NCBI GenBank assembly: GCA_035274225.1
Contig: DATEOK010000327.1
Span: 1-13,862 of the forward strand
Source: Dongia_A sp035274225
Lineage (GTDB): Bacteria; Pseudomonadota; Alphaproteobacteria; Dongiales; Dongiaceae
Direction of reading: 5' to 3'
DNA: 13,862 bases
The notes below the pieces were generated by a model that worked only from the letters and a program-made list of their open reading frames with translations, was not told the origin of the DNA and did no database searches. Shown here piece after piece: positions 7,018 to 13,631 of the stretch. Position 1 is the first letter of the stretch. Every line of letters begins with the position of its first letter. Made by a program: the position numbers and the translations under genes.

Positions 7018-8039
7018 GATGCCCTCCGCTCGCGCAACGCGCCGATCAACAGGCCATAGCACAGCAGCAGAACCGCGCCTGCCGCCATCAAGATGATGGA
7101 CTTGATCAGCAGCGACTCATCCAGGTTCCAATAGAAGCTCCAGATGAAATAGATCTCGAGCAGCGCGCCGAGTACCGCCAACATCCGCGAGCCCAGGGTG
7201 TAGGCCAATGCCAACAGGACCAGGGCGATCGAAGCTCCGAGAGGCAGCAGGAACGTCACGACCGCCATGGCAATGGCCGCGATCAGCGACAGCAGCCGTC
7301 CTTGCCGGTCCGTCACGCGCCGCCAGTTGAGCGCAAACAGGAACGCAAACACCAGAAGCATCAACCCCTGCGCCGGCCGGCCGAACCAGAGGGCCGTGCC
7401 GCCTCCGAGGTCCGATGCGACGATGTCAAACCCCAACGGCAGAATCAGCATGGCCAGCGCCGCCGGCCGCACATCATAGCGTGGCGGGTAAAGCAGCAGG
7501 CCGACGCCGAACGGAACGAAGATCGCGGGGAGATCGACGAGCAGCTTGTCCCAGTGATCCCATGCGGCCACCGTCACCAGGATCAAGGTGACCGAGACCA
7601 CCAGGAACTGCAGCAACGACGACCGTTGCTGCCAGATCGCGGCGGCCGCGAACGGCAAGGTCGTGACGGTGGCCCAACCCAGACTTTCCGCCGGCATCCC
7701 GACTCCCGCCGCCGCCAGCACTGTACCGGCAATCGCGAACGCCACGGCGGCGTGCGCCGTGAAGGCGCCGTGCGGCCGATGCCGCAGCAGCCACAGGCTC
7801 GCGCCGAAGATGAGGGCGCCAATGACCGCAATGACCAGGTCCGGTTCATTGATGTCGAGGACCAGATCCATAAAGATGCCGACGAAGAACAAGGTGGCGA
7901 TCGCCGTGATCCAGGCGCCGATCCCCAGCACCAGCTGCATGTACCACGGCGCGTCGTCGCGTCTGCGTCCATCGAGCGCCGCCCGTGCCGCAGTTTCGTC
8001 GATGCCGGTCCGCGCGCAGAATGCCGAGAGGTCCGTCAC
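7014..8039 (-). CDS. DUF4401 domain-containing multi-pass membrane protein
   Basis: A 341-residue integral membrane protein with about ten to twelve hydrophobic helices in close succession, after a short soluble N-terminus of about 30 residues (TDLSAFCARTGIDETAARAALDG). The pattern of WYMQLVLGIGAWITAIATL and its C-terminal LLIKSIILMAAGAVLL helix is what I associate with DUF4401. The function is unknown. The GTG start at 8039 is chosen because it overlaps the DUF2157 stop as GTGA and has AGGGAG 7 nt upstream. The longer frame to 8114 lies inside the DUF2157 gene and begins with an Arg-rich non-family segment. The stop overlaps the next gene's start as ATGA, so DUF2157, DUF4401 and the GDYXXLXY protein are probably made in fixed proportion. 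A membrane complex is a reasonable inference, not a demonstrated one. Confidence 0.85.
   Translation of the reverse strand: MTDLSAFCARTGIDETAARAALDGRRRDDAPWYMQLVLGIGAWITAIATLFFVGIFMDLVLDINEPDLVIAVIGALIFGASLWLLRHRPHGAFTAHAAVAFAIAGTVLAAAGVGMPAESLGWATVTTLPFAAAAIWQQRSSLLQFLVVSVTLILVTVAAWDHWDKLLVDLPAIFVPFGVGLLLYPPRYDVRPAALAMLILPLGFDIVASDLGGGTALWFGRPAQGLMLLVFAFLFALNWRRVTDRQGRLLSLIAAIAMAVVTFLLPLGASIALVLLALAYTLGSRMLAVLGALLEIYFIWSFYWNLDESLLIKSIILMAAGAVLLLCYGLLIGALRERRAS
7023..7027 (-). promoter_or_regulatory. Ribosome binding site deciding the GDYXXLXY gene start
   Basis: GGAGG on the minus strand, 5 nt before the ATG at 7017. It lies inside the end of the DUF4401 gene and, with the ATGA overlap, supports the shorter 171-residue product. 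Confidence 0.7.
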
Positions 8040-9052
8040 GACGGCGCTCCCTGGAGGCTGCCGCGCAAGCGCCGCATGATGACCGCGGCGCTGCCGGTTG
8101 CGGCAACGGCCCACACGATCATCGCGCCGAAGCTGGTCAAGGCGGGGGCGACATCGTCGAAGTCGAAACCGATTCCCTCATCGATGACGCGGTACCCGAT
8201 GCAGACCACGAAGGCATCGACGAATCCGATCACGATCACCAGAGCCGCAAAGTCGGGCCATCTGCGCCAGTAGACCGCGGCTGCAACAACGGCCGACAAC
8301 ACGAACGCGCCCACGCACAACGCCCCGACTTTCGAGGCGCCGACGTCGATCACCTGCCCGGCCGCCGGCGAGAACAGGACCGCCATGACCGCGAACAGCA
8401 GGATCAGCCGGGTCCAGTGCCCCGCCAGCCACATCCTGCCGTGCTGCACCGCCAACTCCCGGACCGCGAGCGCGAGCGCAACGGTGACGCCCACCAGCAC
8501 GTAGGTCAGCTCCTCAGGCATGTCTTTGATCGGCACGAGCACTTGCTCGCAGTACAGCACAAGCGCCGCTTCCGCGATCATCAGCCAGAGCAGCCAGTGC
8601 GCCGCATGCCGCGAGATGGCCGTCCATGGCAGGATCAGCACGGCCCAAACCGCGAACAACTCAAATGCATCCGCGCCGGTCTGGTACACCTGACCGATCA
8701 CCGCCAGCAGCACGCCGGTCAGCACCGACGCCGCGATCAGCAACATCTGCCCGAACGCCCGCTCGAGCCCGATCAGCAGCGCCGCGCCGACAGCAACCAC
8801 TAGTGCCACTTCGATGACGGCAAACTTCGCAATGTCGGAGAGATCGTTCCAATTGTACGCGAAGAAGAACACCACGCCCGCCAGGAACTGGCCGACGCCG
8901 AGCGCCAGCAGCGCGCGCATCCCCCACCTTGCCCAGAATGCCTTGTCGCGCACCGCGTCGACCGCGGCGGCATATCCGCTCGCCGAGAGAAGGCCTGCGG
9001 AGCGCAGAGCCTGCAGCTCGCTTGGACCTAGCTCCGGGCCGGCAATGGTCAC
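8036..9052 (-). CDS. DUF2157 domain-containing multi-pass membrane protein
   Basis: A membrane protein of about 338 residues. A soluble N-terminus with a short helical segment, ELQALRSAGLLSASGY, matches the regulatory-looking head of DUF2157 proteins. It is followed by about ten transmembrane helices. The segment FFFAYNWNDLSDIAKFA and the phrase AVIGQVYQTGADAFELF, followed by WAVLILPW, are the recognisable DUF2157 landmarks. The function is unknown. The start is uncertain: GTG at 9052 gives a sensible N-terminus and a 29-nt gap after the LysM gene, but no good ribosome site is seen. The frame stays open to 9214, but that stretch lies inside the LysM gene. Its stop overlaps the DUF4401 start as GTGA. 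The four minus-strand genes here look like one transcription unit. Confidence 0.85.
   Translation of the reverse strand: MTIAGPELGPSELQALRSAGLLSASGYAAAVDAVRDKAFWARWGMRALLALGVGQFLAGVVFFFAYNWNDLSDIAKFAVIEVALVVAVGAALLIGLERAFGQMLLIAASVLTGVLLAVIGQVYQTGADAFELFAVWAVLILPWTAISRHAAHWLLWLMIAEAALVLYCEQVLVPIKDMPEELTYVLVGVTVALALAVRELAVQHGRMWLAGHWTRLILLFAVMAVLFSPAAGQVIDVGASKVGALCVGAFVLSAVVAAAVYWRRWPDFAALVIVIGFVDAFVVCIGYRVIDEGIGFDFDDVAPALTSFGAMIVWAVAATGSAAVIMRRLRGSLQGAPS
8047..8052 (-). promoter_or_regulatory. Ribosome binding site deciding the DUF4401 start
   Basis: AGGGAG on the minus strand, 7 nt before the GTG at 8039. It supports the GTGA-coupled start over the longer upstream frame. Confidence 0.6.
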
Positions 9053-9081
9053 GGGAGGGGTGCTTTCGCTCGACAGGTGCG

Positions 9082-10272
9082 TCAGTTGCCGGTCGGAACG
9101 GCGAAGACCTGGCCCGGGTAGATCAGATCCGGGTTGGAGATCTGATCCTTGTTCGCTTCGTAGATCACCGTGTACTGCACGCCATGACCGTAGCTCTCGC
9201 GCGCCAGCTTCCACAGCGAATTGCCCGGCTGCACCACGATCCTGCCCTGACCGCCCACTGTAGCGCTGGCATCGCCTGTGCCCGTCGCCGATGCAGTCTG
9301 CTGCGCGCCCGCCGAGCCGGCCTGCGCAGCCAGCGGCACCGTGGCCTGCTCGAACGGCGTCTGGGTGCGCGCCAGCACCTTGCCGGTCTCATCGACCTGG
9401 TCCACCCGGATGACATGCAGGCCGGGCTTGATCGGCGTCGACGGCGTGAAGGTCCATAACCCATTCTCGTCGGCGATCGCCTCGCCGATCGCGTCGTTGT
9501 CGAGATAGACAAACAATCGCGCACCCTCAGGTGCCCTGCCCGACAAGACCGCCCGGCCTTCCGCGTCGTAGTCGATGGCGGAGATCTCGGGCACCTTCGA
9601 CGCACCCGCCGACGCTTCGGCAGGCTGGTTCGGCACATTGAGGACGCGGGTCGGCCCGGTCCCGGATTTCGGCACCTCGATGGCGAGCGCGCCGGACGGC
9701 TGTTCGCTGGTGCGGCCGGCAATGTCCTTGGCCACCTGCGGCACCAGGACGACGACTGATGTCTCGGATTCCTGCTTGGTGGCCGCGCTCTCCGCCGCGT
9801 CCTCCGGCTTGCTCTCGAGCGTGAAGCTGTGCTCGCCGGGGTCGAGCGCGCTGTCCGGCAGGAACACCCACTCGCCACGGCCATCCGCCTTCACCGAACC
9901 GATGGGCTTGCCCTGGTCCAAAATGGTGACCTCGGCATCCGGCTCGGCCCGGCCGGCGATGACGGCATCTCCACTGGGATTGACGCGGACCACGTCGAAG
10001 CTGGGTGGCGCGCCCTGCTCCCCTTCGCCGCCGGTGGCCGATTGCTCGGTACCGCTGTCCCCCGTGCTGGCCGACTGGCTCGGCTTCGGGGCCGTGGCGG
10101 TGCCCTGGTCCCCACCCGAGTCGCCGCTGGCCTGCGGGGCCGCGGGCTGCTCCGGGGCCGGGGCGGCGTCGCCGGAATCGTCCTGGTCCTGCTGGTAAAT
10201 GGCGAAGAAAAGGCCGAGCGCCACCACCAGGACCGCAGCACCAATTGTTCCGGTCAGCGCGACGCGCGTCAC
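9082..10272 (-). CDS. Membrane-anchored Ig-like and LysM domain protein
   Basis: A 396-residue envelope protein. A transmembrane anchor (about residues 5-25) is followed by an acidic Ser/Gly/Pro/Gln-rich linker (about 28-90). Two Ig-like beta modules follow (about 91-154 and 228-302), with the shared pattern AV.GRA.P.A...L....IG...AD..G.W.F.P, including AVIAGRAEPDAEV and AVLSGRAPEGARL. A second low-complexity linker leads to a C-terminal LysM domain (343-396: VVQPGNSLWKLARESYG, ending NPDLIYPGQVFAVP). LysM binds peptidoglycan, so the protein probably spans from inner membrane to cell wall. This architecture is known from alphaproteobacterial LysM proteins. The GTG at 10272 is chosen because AAGGAG sits 6 nt upstream. 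An in-frame TTG at 10302 has no ribosome site. The gene is divergent from the LOG gene and heads the operon with DUF2157, DUF4401 and GDYXXLXY genes. Confidence 0.9.
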   Translation of the reverse strand: MTRVALTGTIGAAVLVVALGLFFAIYQQDQDDSGDAAPAPEQPAAPQASGDSGGDQGTATAPKPSQSASTGDSGTEQSATGGEGEQGAPPSFDVVRVNPSGDAVIAGRAEPDAEVTILDQGKPIGSVKADGRGEWVFLPDSALDPGEHSFTLESKPEDAAESAATKQESETSVVVLVPQVAKDIAGRTSEQPSGALAIEVPKSGTGPTRVLNVPNQPAEASAGASKVPEISAIDYDAEGRAVLSGRAPEGARLFVYLDNDAIGEAIADENGLWTFTPSTPIKPGLHVIRVDQVDETGKVLARTQTPFEQATVPLAAQAGSAGAQQTASATGTGDASATVGGQGRIVVQPGNSLWKLARESYGHGVQYTVIYEANKDQISNPDLIYPGQVFAVPTGN

Positions 10273-10278
10273 CTTGCT

Positions 10279-10284
10279 CTCCTT
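10279..10284 (-). promoter_or_regulatory. Ribosome binding site of the LysM gene
   Basis: AAGGAG on the minus strand, 6 nt before the GTG at 10272. It decides for this start over the upstream TTG at 10302. Confidence 0.75.
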
Positions 10285-10385
10285 GTTACCAACCTGTTGC
10301 AACAGTATCAGACCGGCCGGAGCGGCAGAAGAACGAAGTCAAGAGTGGACTCTCCCCGGTCTCCGGCGCCTGAGCCCCCCAACTG

Positions 10386-10468
10386 TGGCGGGAATGCCAC
10401 GAGATTCACTGTTTCTTGGCCCAAACGAGCTATCCTCCCTGACTTGCCGGGATGCCCGATTCCCGCCA
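10386..10468. repeat. 10-bp inverted repeat in the divergent LysM/LOG intergenic region
   Basis: TGGCGGGAAT at 10386-10395 and its exact complement ATTCCCGCCA at 10459-10468, separated by 63 bp. The spacing is too long for a terminator. Paired operator half-sites or chance are both possible. The right arm lies between the boxes of the candidate promoter at 10444. Confidence 0.4.
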
Positions 10469-10472
10469 TAAC
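10444..10472 (+). promoter_or_regulatory. Candidate sigma-70-like promoter of the LOG gene
   Basis: TTGCCG (10444-10449) and CATAAC (10467-10472), each matching the consensus in four of six bases, with 17 nt spacing and a predicted transcript start about 50 nt before the ATG. Seen by eye only. Confidence 0.25.
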
Positions 10473-10528
10473 TGGTGTGACTAGAGAGATGAAAAGAAAG
10501 GCCAGGGGGACGGCCCCTTGGATTGGAA

Positions 10529-11116
10529 ATGAGTCAAGTTATCAAGTCTGTTTGCGTCTATTGTGGCGCCTCCAACGGCGCTTCCGAAACCTTCCTCAAA
10601 ATCGCTACCGACGTCGGCCGCGCTCTCGGGGAGAACGGCATTCGCCTGGTCTACGGCGGCGGCGGCATCGGCCTCATGGGGGCTGTGGCGGACGCCACGC
10701 TGGCGGCCGGCGGCGAGGTTATCGGCATCATCCCGGAGCACCTGCAGCAGGCCGAGCTCGGCCATCGCGGCCTCACGGAGCTCAAGGTCGTCGACAGCAT
10801 GCACACCCGCAAGCGCATGATGTTCGACCTGTCGCAGGCCTTCATCGTGCTGCCTGGCGGCATGGGTACCCTCGACGAGACGTTCGAGATCATCACCTGG
10901 CGCCAGCTCGGCATGCACGACAAGCCGATCATCCTGGTCAACCACGATAACTACTGGGACCCATTCCTCGGTTTGGTCGATCACGTGATCGACAACGGCT
11001 TCGCCCGCACCGCGGCGCGCCAGCTGTTCTCGGTGGTCGGCAGCGTCGGCCGCCTGTTCGATCTACTGGAAGCCTCGCCGCAGACCCGCGAACCGAGCTA
11101 TCCCGAACGCATTTAG
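10529..11116 (+). CDS. LOG family (TIGR00730) nucleoside-monophosphate phosphoribohydrolase
   Basis: A 195-residue cytosolic Rossmann-like protein. It has the two signatures of the LOG family: MHTRKRMM at 91-98 and PGGMGTLDE at 109-117 (PGGxGTxxE). It also has the glycine-rich nucleotide loop GGGGIGLMG (43-51) and the N-terminal VCVYCGAS. Members cleave the N-glycosidic bond of nucleoside 5'-monophosphates. Plant LOG enzymes release active cytokinins from their ribotides, and bacterial relatives act on AMP or related nucleotides. This bacterial copy was historically mis-named lysine decarboxylase. The ATG at 10529 is preferred; an in-frame TTG two codons earlier is less likely, and a short GGA lies about 6 nt before the ATG. 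No prenyltransferase gene lies nearby, so a cytokinin role is not supported by context. It is divergent from the LysM gene and followed by icd after 135 bp. Confidence 0.92.
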   Translation: MSQVIKSVCVYCGASNGASETFLKIATDVGRALGENGIRLVYGGGGIGLMGAVADATLAAGGEVIGIIPEHLQQAELGHRGLTELKVVDSMHTRKRMMFDLSQAFIVLPGGMGTLDETFEIITWRQLGMHDKPIILVNHDNYWDPFLGLVDHVIDNGFARTAARQLFSVVGSVGRLFDLLEASPQTREPSYPERI

Positions 11117-11136
11117 TTGGGCTGGCCTGCGGTTTC

Positions 11137-11161
11137 CGCGCGCTGGAAATTCCAGCGCGCG
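11137..11161. repeat. 25-bp perfect palindrome between the LOG gene and icd
   Basis: Twelve base pairs on each side of a single central A (11149), with outer arms rich in CGCGCG and TGG/CCA nearer the centre. It starts 20 bp after the LOG stop. As RNA it would give a stem of about 10 bp with an AAATT loop. No T-run follows on the plus strand, so it is not a classic intrinsic terminator. It could be an operator or a transcript-end hairpin. Confidence 0.6.
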
Positions 11162-11171
11162 ATGCTATTCT
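11144..11171 (+). promoter_or_regulatory. Weak candidate promoter of icd
   Basis: TGGAAA (11144-11149) and TATTCT (11166-11171), each four of six matches, 16 nt apart. The -35 box lies in the centre of the palindrome at 11137-11161. Seen by eye only. Confidence 0.2.
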
Positions 11172-11251
11172 GCGCCCCGATTTTGCGATGCAACATCCCC
11201 GCCGCCGCGCTCGCCAGAGCGCTGAGCGGCACGCAGCGAAGGACGTGAAGA

Positions 11252-12466
11252 ATGGCGAAGATCAAGGTCAAGAATCCGATCGTGGAGCTCGACGGCGACG
11301 AGATGACGCGCATTATCTGGCGCTTCATCAAGGACAAGCTGATCCTGCCCTATCTCGAGGTCGACCTGAAATATTACGATCTCGGCGTCGAGAGCCGCGA
11401 CCAGACCAGCGACCAGATCACGGTCGATGCTGCCAACGCCATCAAGCAGCACCGCGTCGGCGTGAAGTGCGCGACCATCACGCCTGACGAGGCGCGCGTG
11501 AAGGAATTCAACCTCAAGCAGATGTGGAAGTCGCCCAACGGCACCATCCGCAACATCCTCGACGGCACCGTCTTCCGCCAACCGATCATCTGCCAGAACG
11601 TGCCGCGCCTGGTGCCGGGCTGGACCCAGCCCATCGTCATCGGCCGCCACGCCTTCGGCGACCAGTATCGCGCCACGGATTTCATCGTGCCCGGCAAGGG
11701 CAAGCTCACCATGAAGTTCGAGCCGGCCGACGGCGGCAAGCCGATCGAGAAGGAAATCTTCGCCTTCCCTGGTGGCGGCGTCGCGATGGGCATGTACAAC
11801 CTCGATGATTCGATCCGCGGCTTCGCCCGCGCCTGCTTCAACTACGGCATCGGCCTCGGCTGGCCGGTATATCTCTCGACCAAGAACACCATCCTCAAAG
11901 TGTATGACGGCCGCTTCAAGGACATCTTCCAGGAGGTGTTCGACAAGGAGTTCGCGCCGCAGTTCAAGGCCAAGAACATCGTCTATGAGCACCGCTTGAT
12001 CGATGACATGGTGGCGAGCGCGCTCAAGTGGTCGGGCGGCTTCGTGTGGGCCTGCAAGAACTACGACGGCGACGTGCAGTCCGACACCGTGGCGCAGGGC
12101 TTCGGCTCGCTTGGCCTCATGACCTCGGTGCTGATGTCGCCGGACGGCAACGTGATCGAGGCGGAAGCCGCGCACGGCACCGTCACGCGGCACTACCGCG
12201 AGCATCAGAAGGGCAAGCAGACCTCGACCAACCCGATCGCCTCGATCTACGCCTGGACCCGCGGCCTGTGGTACCGCAGCAAGTTCGACAATACGCCGGA
12301 GCTGCAGAAGTTCGCCGAGGCATTGGAGAAGGTCTGCGTCGACACCGTCGAATCCGGTTTCATGACCAAGGATCTCGCGCTGCTGATCTCGCCGGACCAG
12401 AAGTGGCTCTCGACCACCGAGTTCCTCGACAAGCTCGACGAGAACCTGAAGAAGACGATGGCATAG
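11252..12466 (+). CDS. icd: NADP-dependent isocitrate dehydrogenase (eukaryote-like type)
   Basis: Cytosolic TCA-cycle enzyme that oxidises and decarboxylates isocitrate to 2-oxoglutarate and makes NADPH. At 404 residues it belongs to the subgroup that includes human IDH1, and key residues keep nearly the same numbers. The substrate loop SPNGTIRN is at 94-101 with Arg100, followed by Arg109 and Arg132 in GRHAFGDQYR. The catalytic Tyr139 and Lys211 are present, as are metal-binding Asp251, Asp274 and Asp278. The segment EAAHGTVTRHYREHQKG, near residue 306, is the coenzyme region of the NADP-specific enzymes. AAGGA lies 8 nt before the ATG. It is followed after 22 bp by a cyclophilin gene, which is probably cotranscribed. 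Nothing is truncated or unusual in the protein. Confidence 0.97.
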   Translation: MAKIKVKNPIVELDGDEMTRIIWRFIKDKLILPYLEVDLKYYDLGVESRDQTSDQITVDAANAIKQHRVGVKCATITPDEARVKEFNLKQMWKSPNGTIRNILDGTVFRQPIICQNVPRLVPGWTQPIVIGRHAFGDQYRATDFIVPGKGKLTMKFEPADGGKPIEKEIFAFPGGGVAMGMYNLDDSIRGFARACFNYGIGLGWPVYLSTKNTILKVYDGRFKDIFQEVFDKEFAPQFKAKNIVYEHRLIDDMVASALKWSGGFVWACKNYDGDVQSDTVAQGFGSLGLMTSVLMSPDGNVIEAEAAHGTVTRHYREHQKGKQTSTNPIASIYAWTRGLWYRSKFDNTPELQKFAEALEKVCVDTVESGFMTKDLALLISPDQKWLSTTEFLDKLDENLKKTMA

Positions 12467-12477
12467 TCCGGGCCCTT

Positions 12478-12483
12478 AGGAGA
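12478..12483 (+). promoter_or_regulatory. Ribosome binding site of the cyclophilin gene
   Basis: AGGAGA, 5 nt before the ATG at 12489, in the 22-bp gap after icd. It fixes the start that includes the signal peptide. Confidence 0.6.
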
Positions 12484-12488
12484 TTCCC

Positions 12489-13049
12489 ATGACCAATCTA
12501 TCCCGCCGCGCCTTCGGCGCGCTCGCCGCCTGCACGCTTGTTGCCGCCGGCGCGAATGTCGCCCTCGCGCAGGATCTTGAGAACACGCTCTACATGGACC
12601 TCAGCTACGGCCGCGTGGTGATCCAGCTTCTCCCCGAGGTCGCGCCGAAGACCGTGGCGCGTGTCAAGGAGCTTGCGCGCCAGGGCTTCTACGACGGCAC
12701 GCCGTTCCACCGCGTCATACCGAACTTCATGGCCCAGGGCGGCGATCCGACCGGCAAGGGCACCGGCGGCTCGGGCAAGCGGCTGGAGGCCGAGTTCTCC
12801 TCCGTGAAGCACGTGCGCGGCACCGTCTCGATGGCGCGCTCCAACGACGTCAACAGCGCGGACAGCCAGTTCTTCATCTGCTTCGCGCCGGCCCCGCACC
12901 TCGACGGGCAATACACCGCGTTCGGCCAGGTGATTGAAGGCATGGAATTCGTCGACCGCATCAAGAAGGGCGACCCCAGCGACAACGGCCTGGTCAGCGC
13001 CCCGCAGGACCGCATCGTGAAGATGCAGGTCGCTGCCGACGCGCAATAG
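12489..13049 (+). CDS. Cyclophilin-type peptidyl-prolyl cis-trans isomerase with a Tat-like signal peptide
   Basis: A 186-residue exported foldase that speeds cis-trans isomerisation of peptide bonds before proline. The N-terminus MTNLSRRAFGALAA has the twin-arginine pattern (Arg6-Arg7-x-Phe), then a hydrophobic stretch and a likely cleavage after ALA at residue 27, so it should be periplasmic and possibly exported folded. The cyclophilin core has FHRVIPNFMAQGGD (Arg75, Phe80 and Gln83 equal the human CypA Arg55, Phe60 and Gln63). It also has GTVSMARS, SQFFICFAP and the LDGQYTAFGQV loop. The Trp that binds cyclosporin in CypA (Trp121) is His137 here, as in many bacterial cyclophilins that lack this Trp, and the CypA His126 position is Tyr. 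The position after icd, 22 bp away, suggests cotranscription. It is convergent with a PAS gene 38 bp later. Confidence 0.93.
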   Translation: MTNLSRRAFGALAACTLVAAGANVALAQDLENTLYMDLSYGRVVIQLLPEVAPKTVARVKELARQGFYDGTPFHRVIPNFMAQGGDPTGKGTGGSGKRLEAEFSSVKHVRGTVSMARSNDVNSADSQFFICFAPAPHLDGQYTAFGQVIEGMEFVDRIKKGDPSDNGLVSAPQDRIVKMQVAADAQ

Positions 13050-13086
13050 TATCAATTCAACGGTCCGCGCAATCGCCGCGGTGATC

Positions 13087-13122
13087 ACTACAGCGGCGTG
13101 CGCGACCGCGTGCCGCTGTAGT
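13087..13122. repeat. Inverted repeat (hairpin) in the convergent cyclophilin/PAS gene end
   Basis: ACTACAGCGGC (13087-13097) and its exact complement GCCGCTGTAGT (13112-13122). Further pairing inside, with two G-T wobbles, leaves a loop of four bases. It covers the last codons and stop of the PAS gene and lies 37 bp beyond the cyclophilin stop. It could end transcripts from both sides, but no T-run follows in either direction. Confidence 0.5.
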
Positions 13123-13588
13123 CGCGCGGAAACTCGTAGTCTTCGACGCCGAAGATCTGCGTCACCGTCGCGCCGTCGGCGCTCAATGGAAAGATGCCGA
13201 ACTCGCACCTGCCGATGGCGCCGGTCCTCAGTGTCCAGCTGTAGCAGCCGCACAGCGGCTGCCTCCTCGACACCACGTCCACGCAGGTATCGATGATCTG
13301 CTGTTCCTCGTCCCAGCCGATCGTGCCGAGATAGGAGCCGGTGAAGTCGAGCTTGTTGAACTCGACCACCCGCGTACCCACCAGGCGGTAGCGGAACCGC
13401 AATGGTGCCGGCTCGACCTCGATGACGACGATGTTCGGCAGCAGCTCGCGCAAGTCCGTCGGATCGACTGCGGCCCGCAGCGGAACCGCGTGCTCTGCGC
13501 TGCGCCGCGCCTTCCAGTAGTCGTGGAAGCGGTGGACATGGGGCGAATCAAGCTGGGAAAGTTCGAGGCGGTGTATCTGATGGACCAT
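13088..13588 (-). CDS. PAS domain protein of the PAS_5 type
   Basis: A 166-residue protein made of little more than one PAS domain. It has HRFHDYWKARRS, VDPTDLRELLPNIVVIEV and FRYRLVGTRVVEF (about residues 65-77), then DFTGSYLG, a WDEEQQIID helix, GRCEFGIFPLSADG and the closing TQIFGVEDYEF strand. This is the PAS_5 family (PF07310), common in Rhizobiales and Rhodospirillales as stand-alone proteins with no output domain. Ligand and partner are unknown. The ATG at 13588 is preferred because the family starts near here; the frame stays open to 13666, but that part is Arg-rich and unlike the family. The ribosome site is weak (AAGG about 11 nt upstream). It sits 43 nt after a second, related PAS gene on the same strand. 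Confidence 0.85.
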   Translation of the reverse strand: MVHQIHRLELSQLDSPHVHRFHDYWKARRSAEHAVPLRAAVDPTDLRELLPNIVVIEVEPAPLRFRYRLVGTRVVEFNKLDFTGSYLGTIGWDEEQQIIDTCVDVVSRRQPLCGCYSWTLRTGAIGRCEFGIFPLSADGATVTQIFGVEDYEFPRDYSGTRSRTPL

Positions 13589-13631
13589 GGTTCCGCGGCC
13601 TTGTTGCCGCCCGCTGAGACCTGATTGGCAC

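Noticed and set aside
10273..10528. Possible RNA gene or leader peptide in the 256-bp divergent intergenic region
   Set aside because: Apart from the candidate promoter and the inverted repeat, I see no convincing hairpin with a T-run, no short frame with a good ribosome site, and no riboswitch pattern.
9829..10950. Plus-strand open frame of 373 codons across the LysM gene end and the LOG gene start
   Set aside because: It is Arg/Pro/Gly-rich with no motif, and it crosses two well-supported genes and their intergenic region in another frame.
11113..11337. Minus-strand frame of 74 codons over the icd upstream region
   Set aside because: It overlaps the icd start and the palindrome, has no ribosome site, and has no resemblance to a known small protein.
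11165..12205. Minus-strand open frame of 346 codons inside icd
   Set aside because: It is antisense to a highly conserved enzyme, has low-complexity Val/Ala/Asp/His composition and has no start signal or family pattern.
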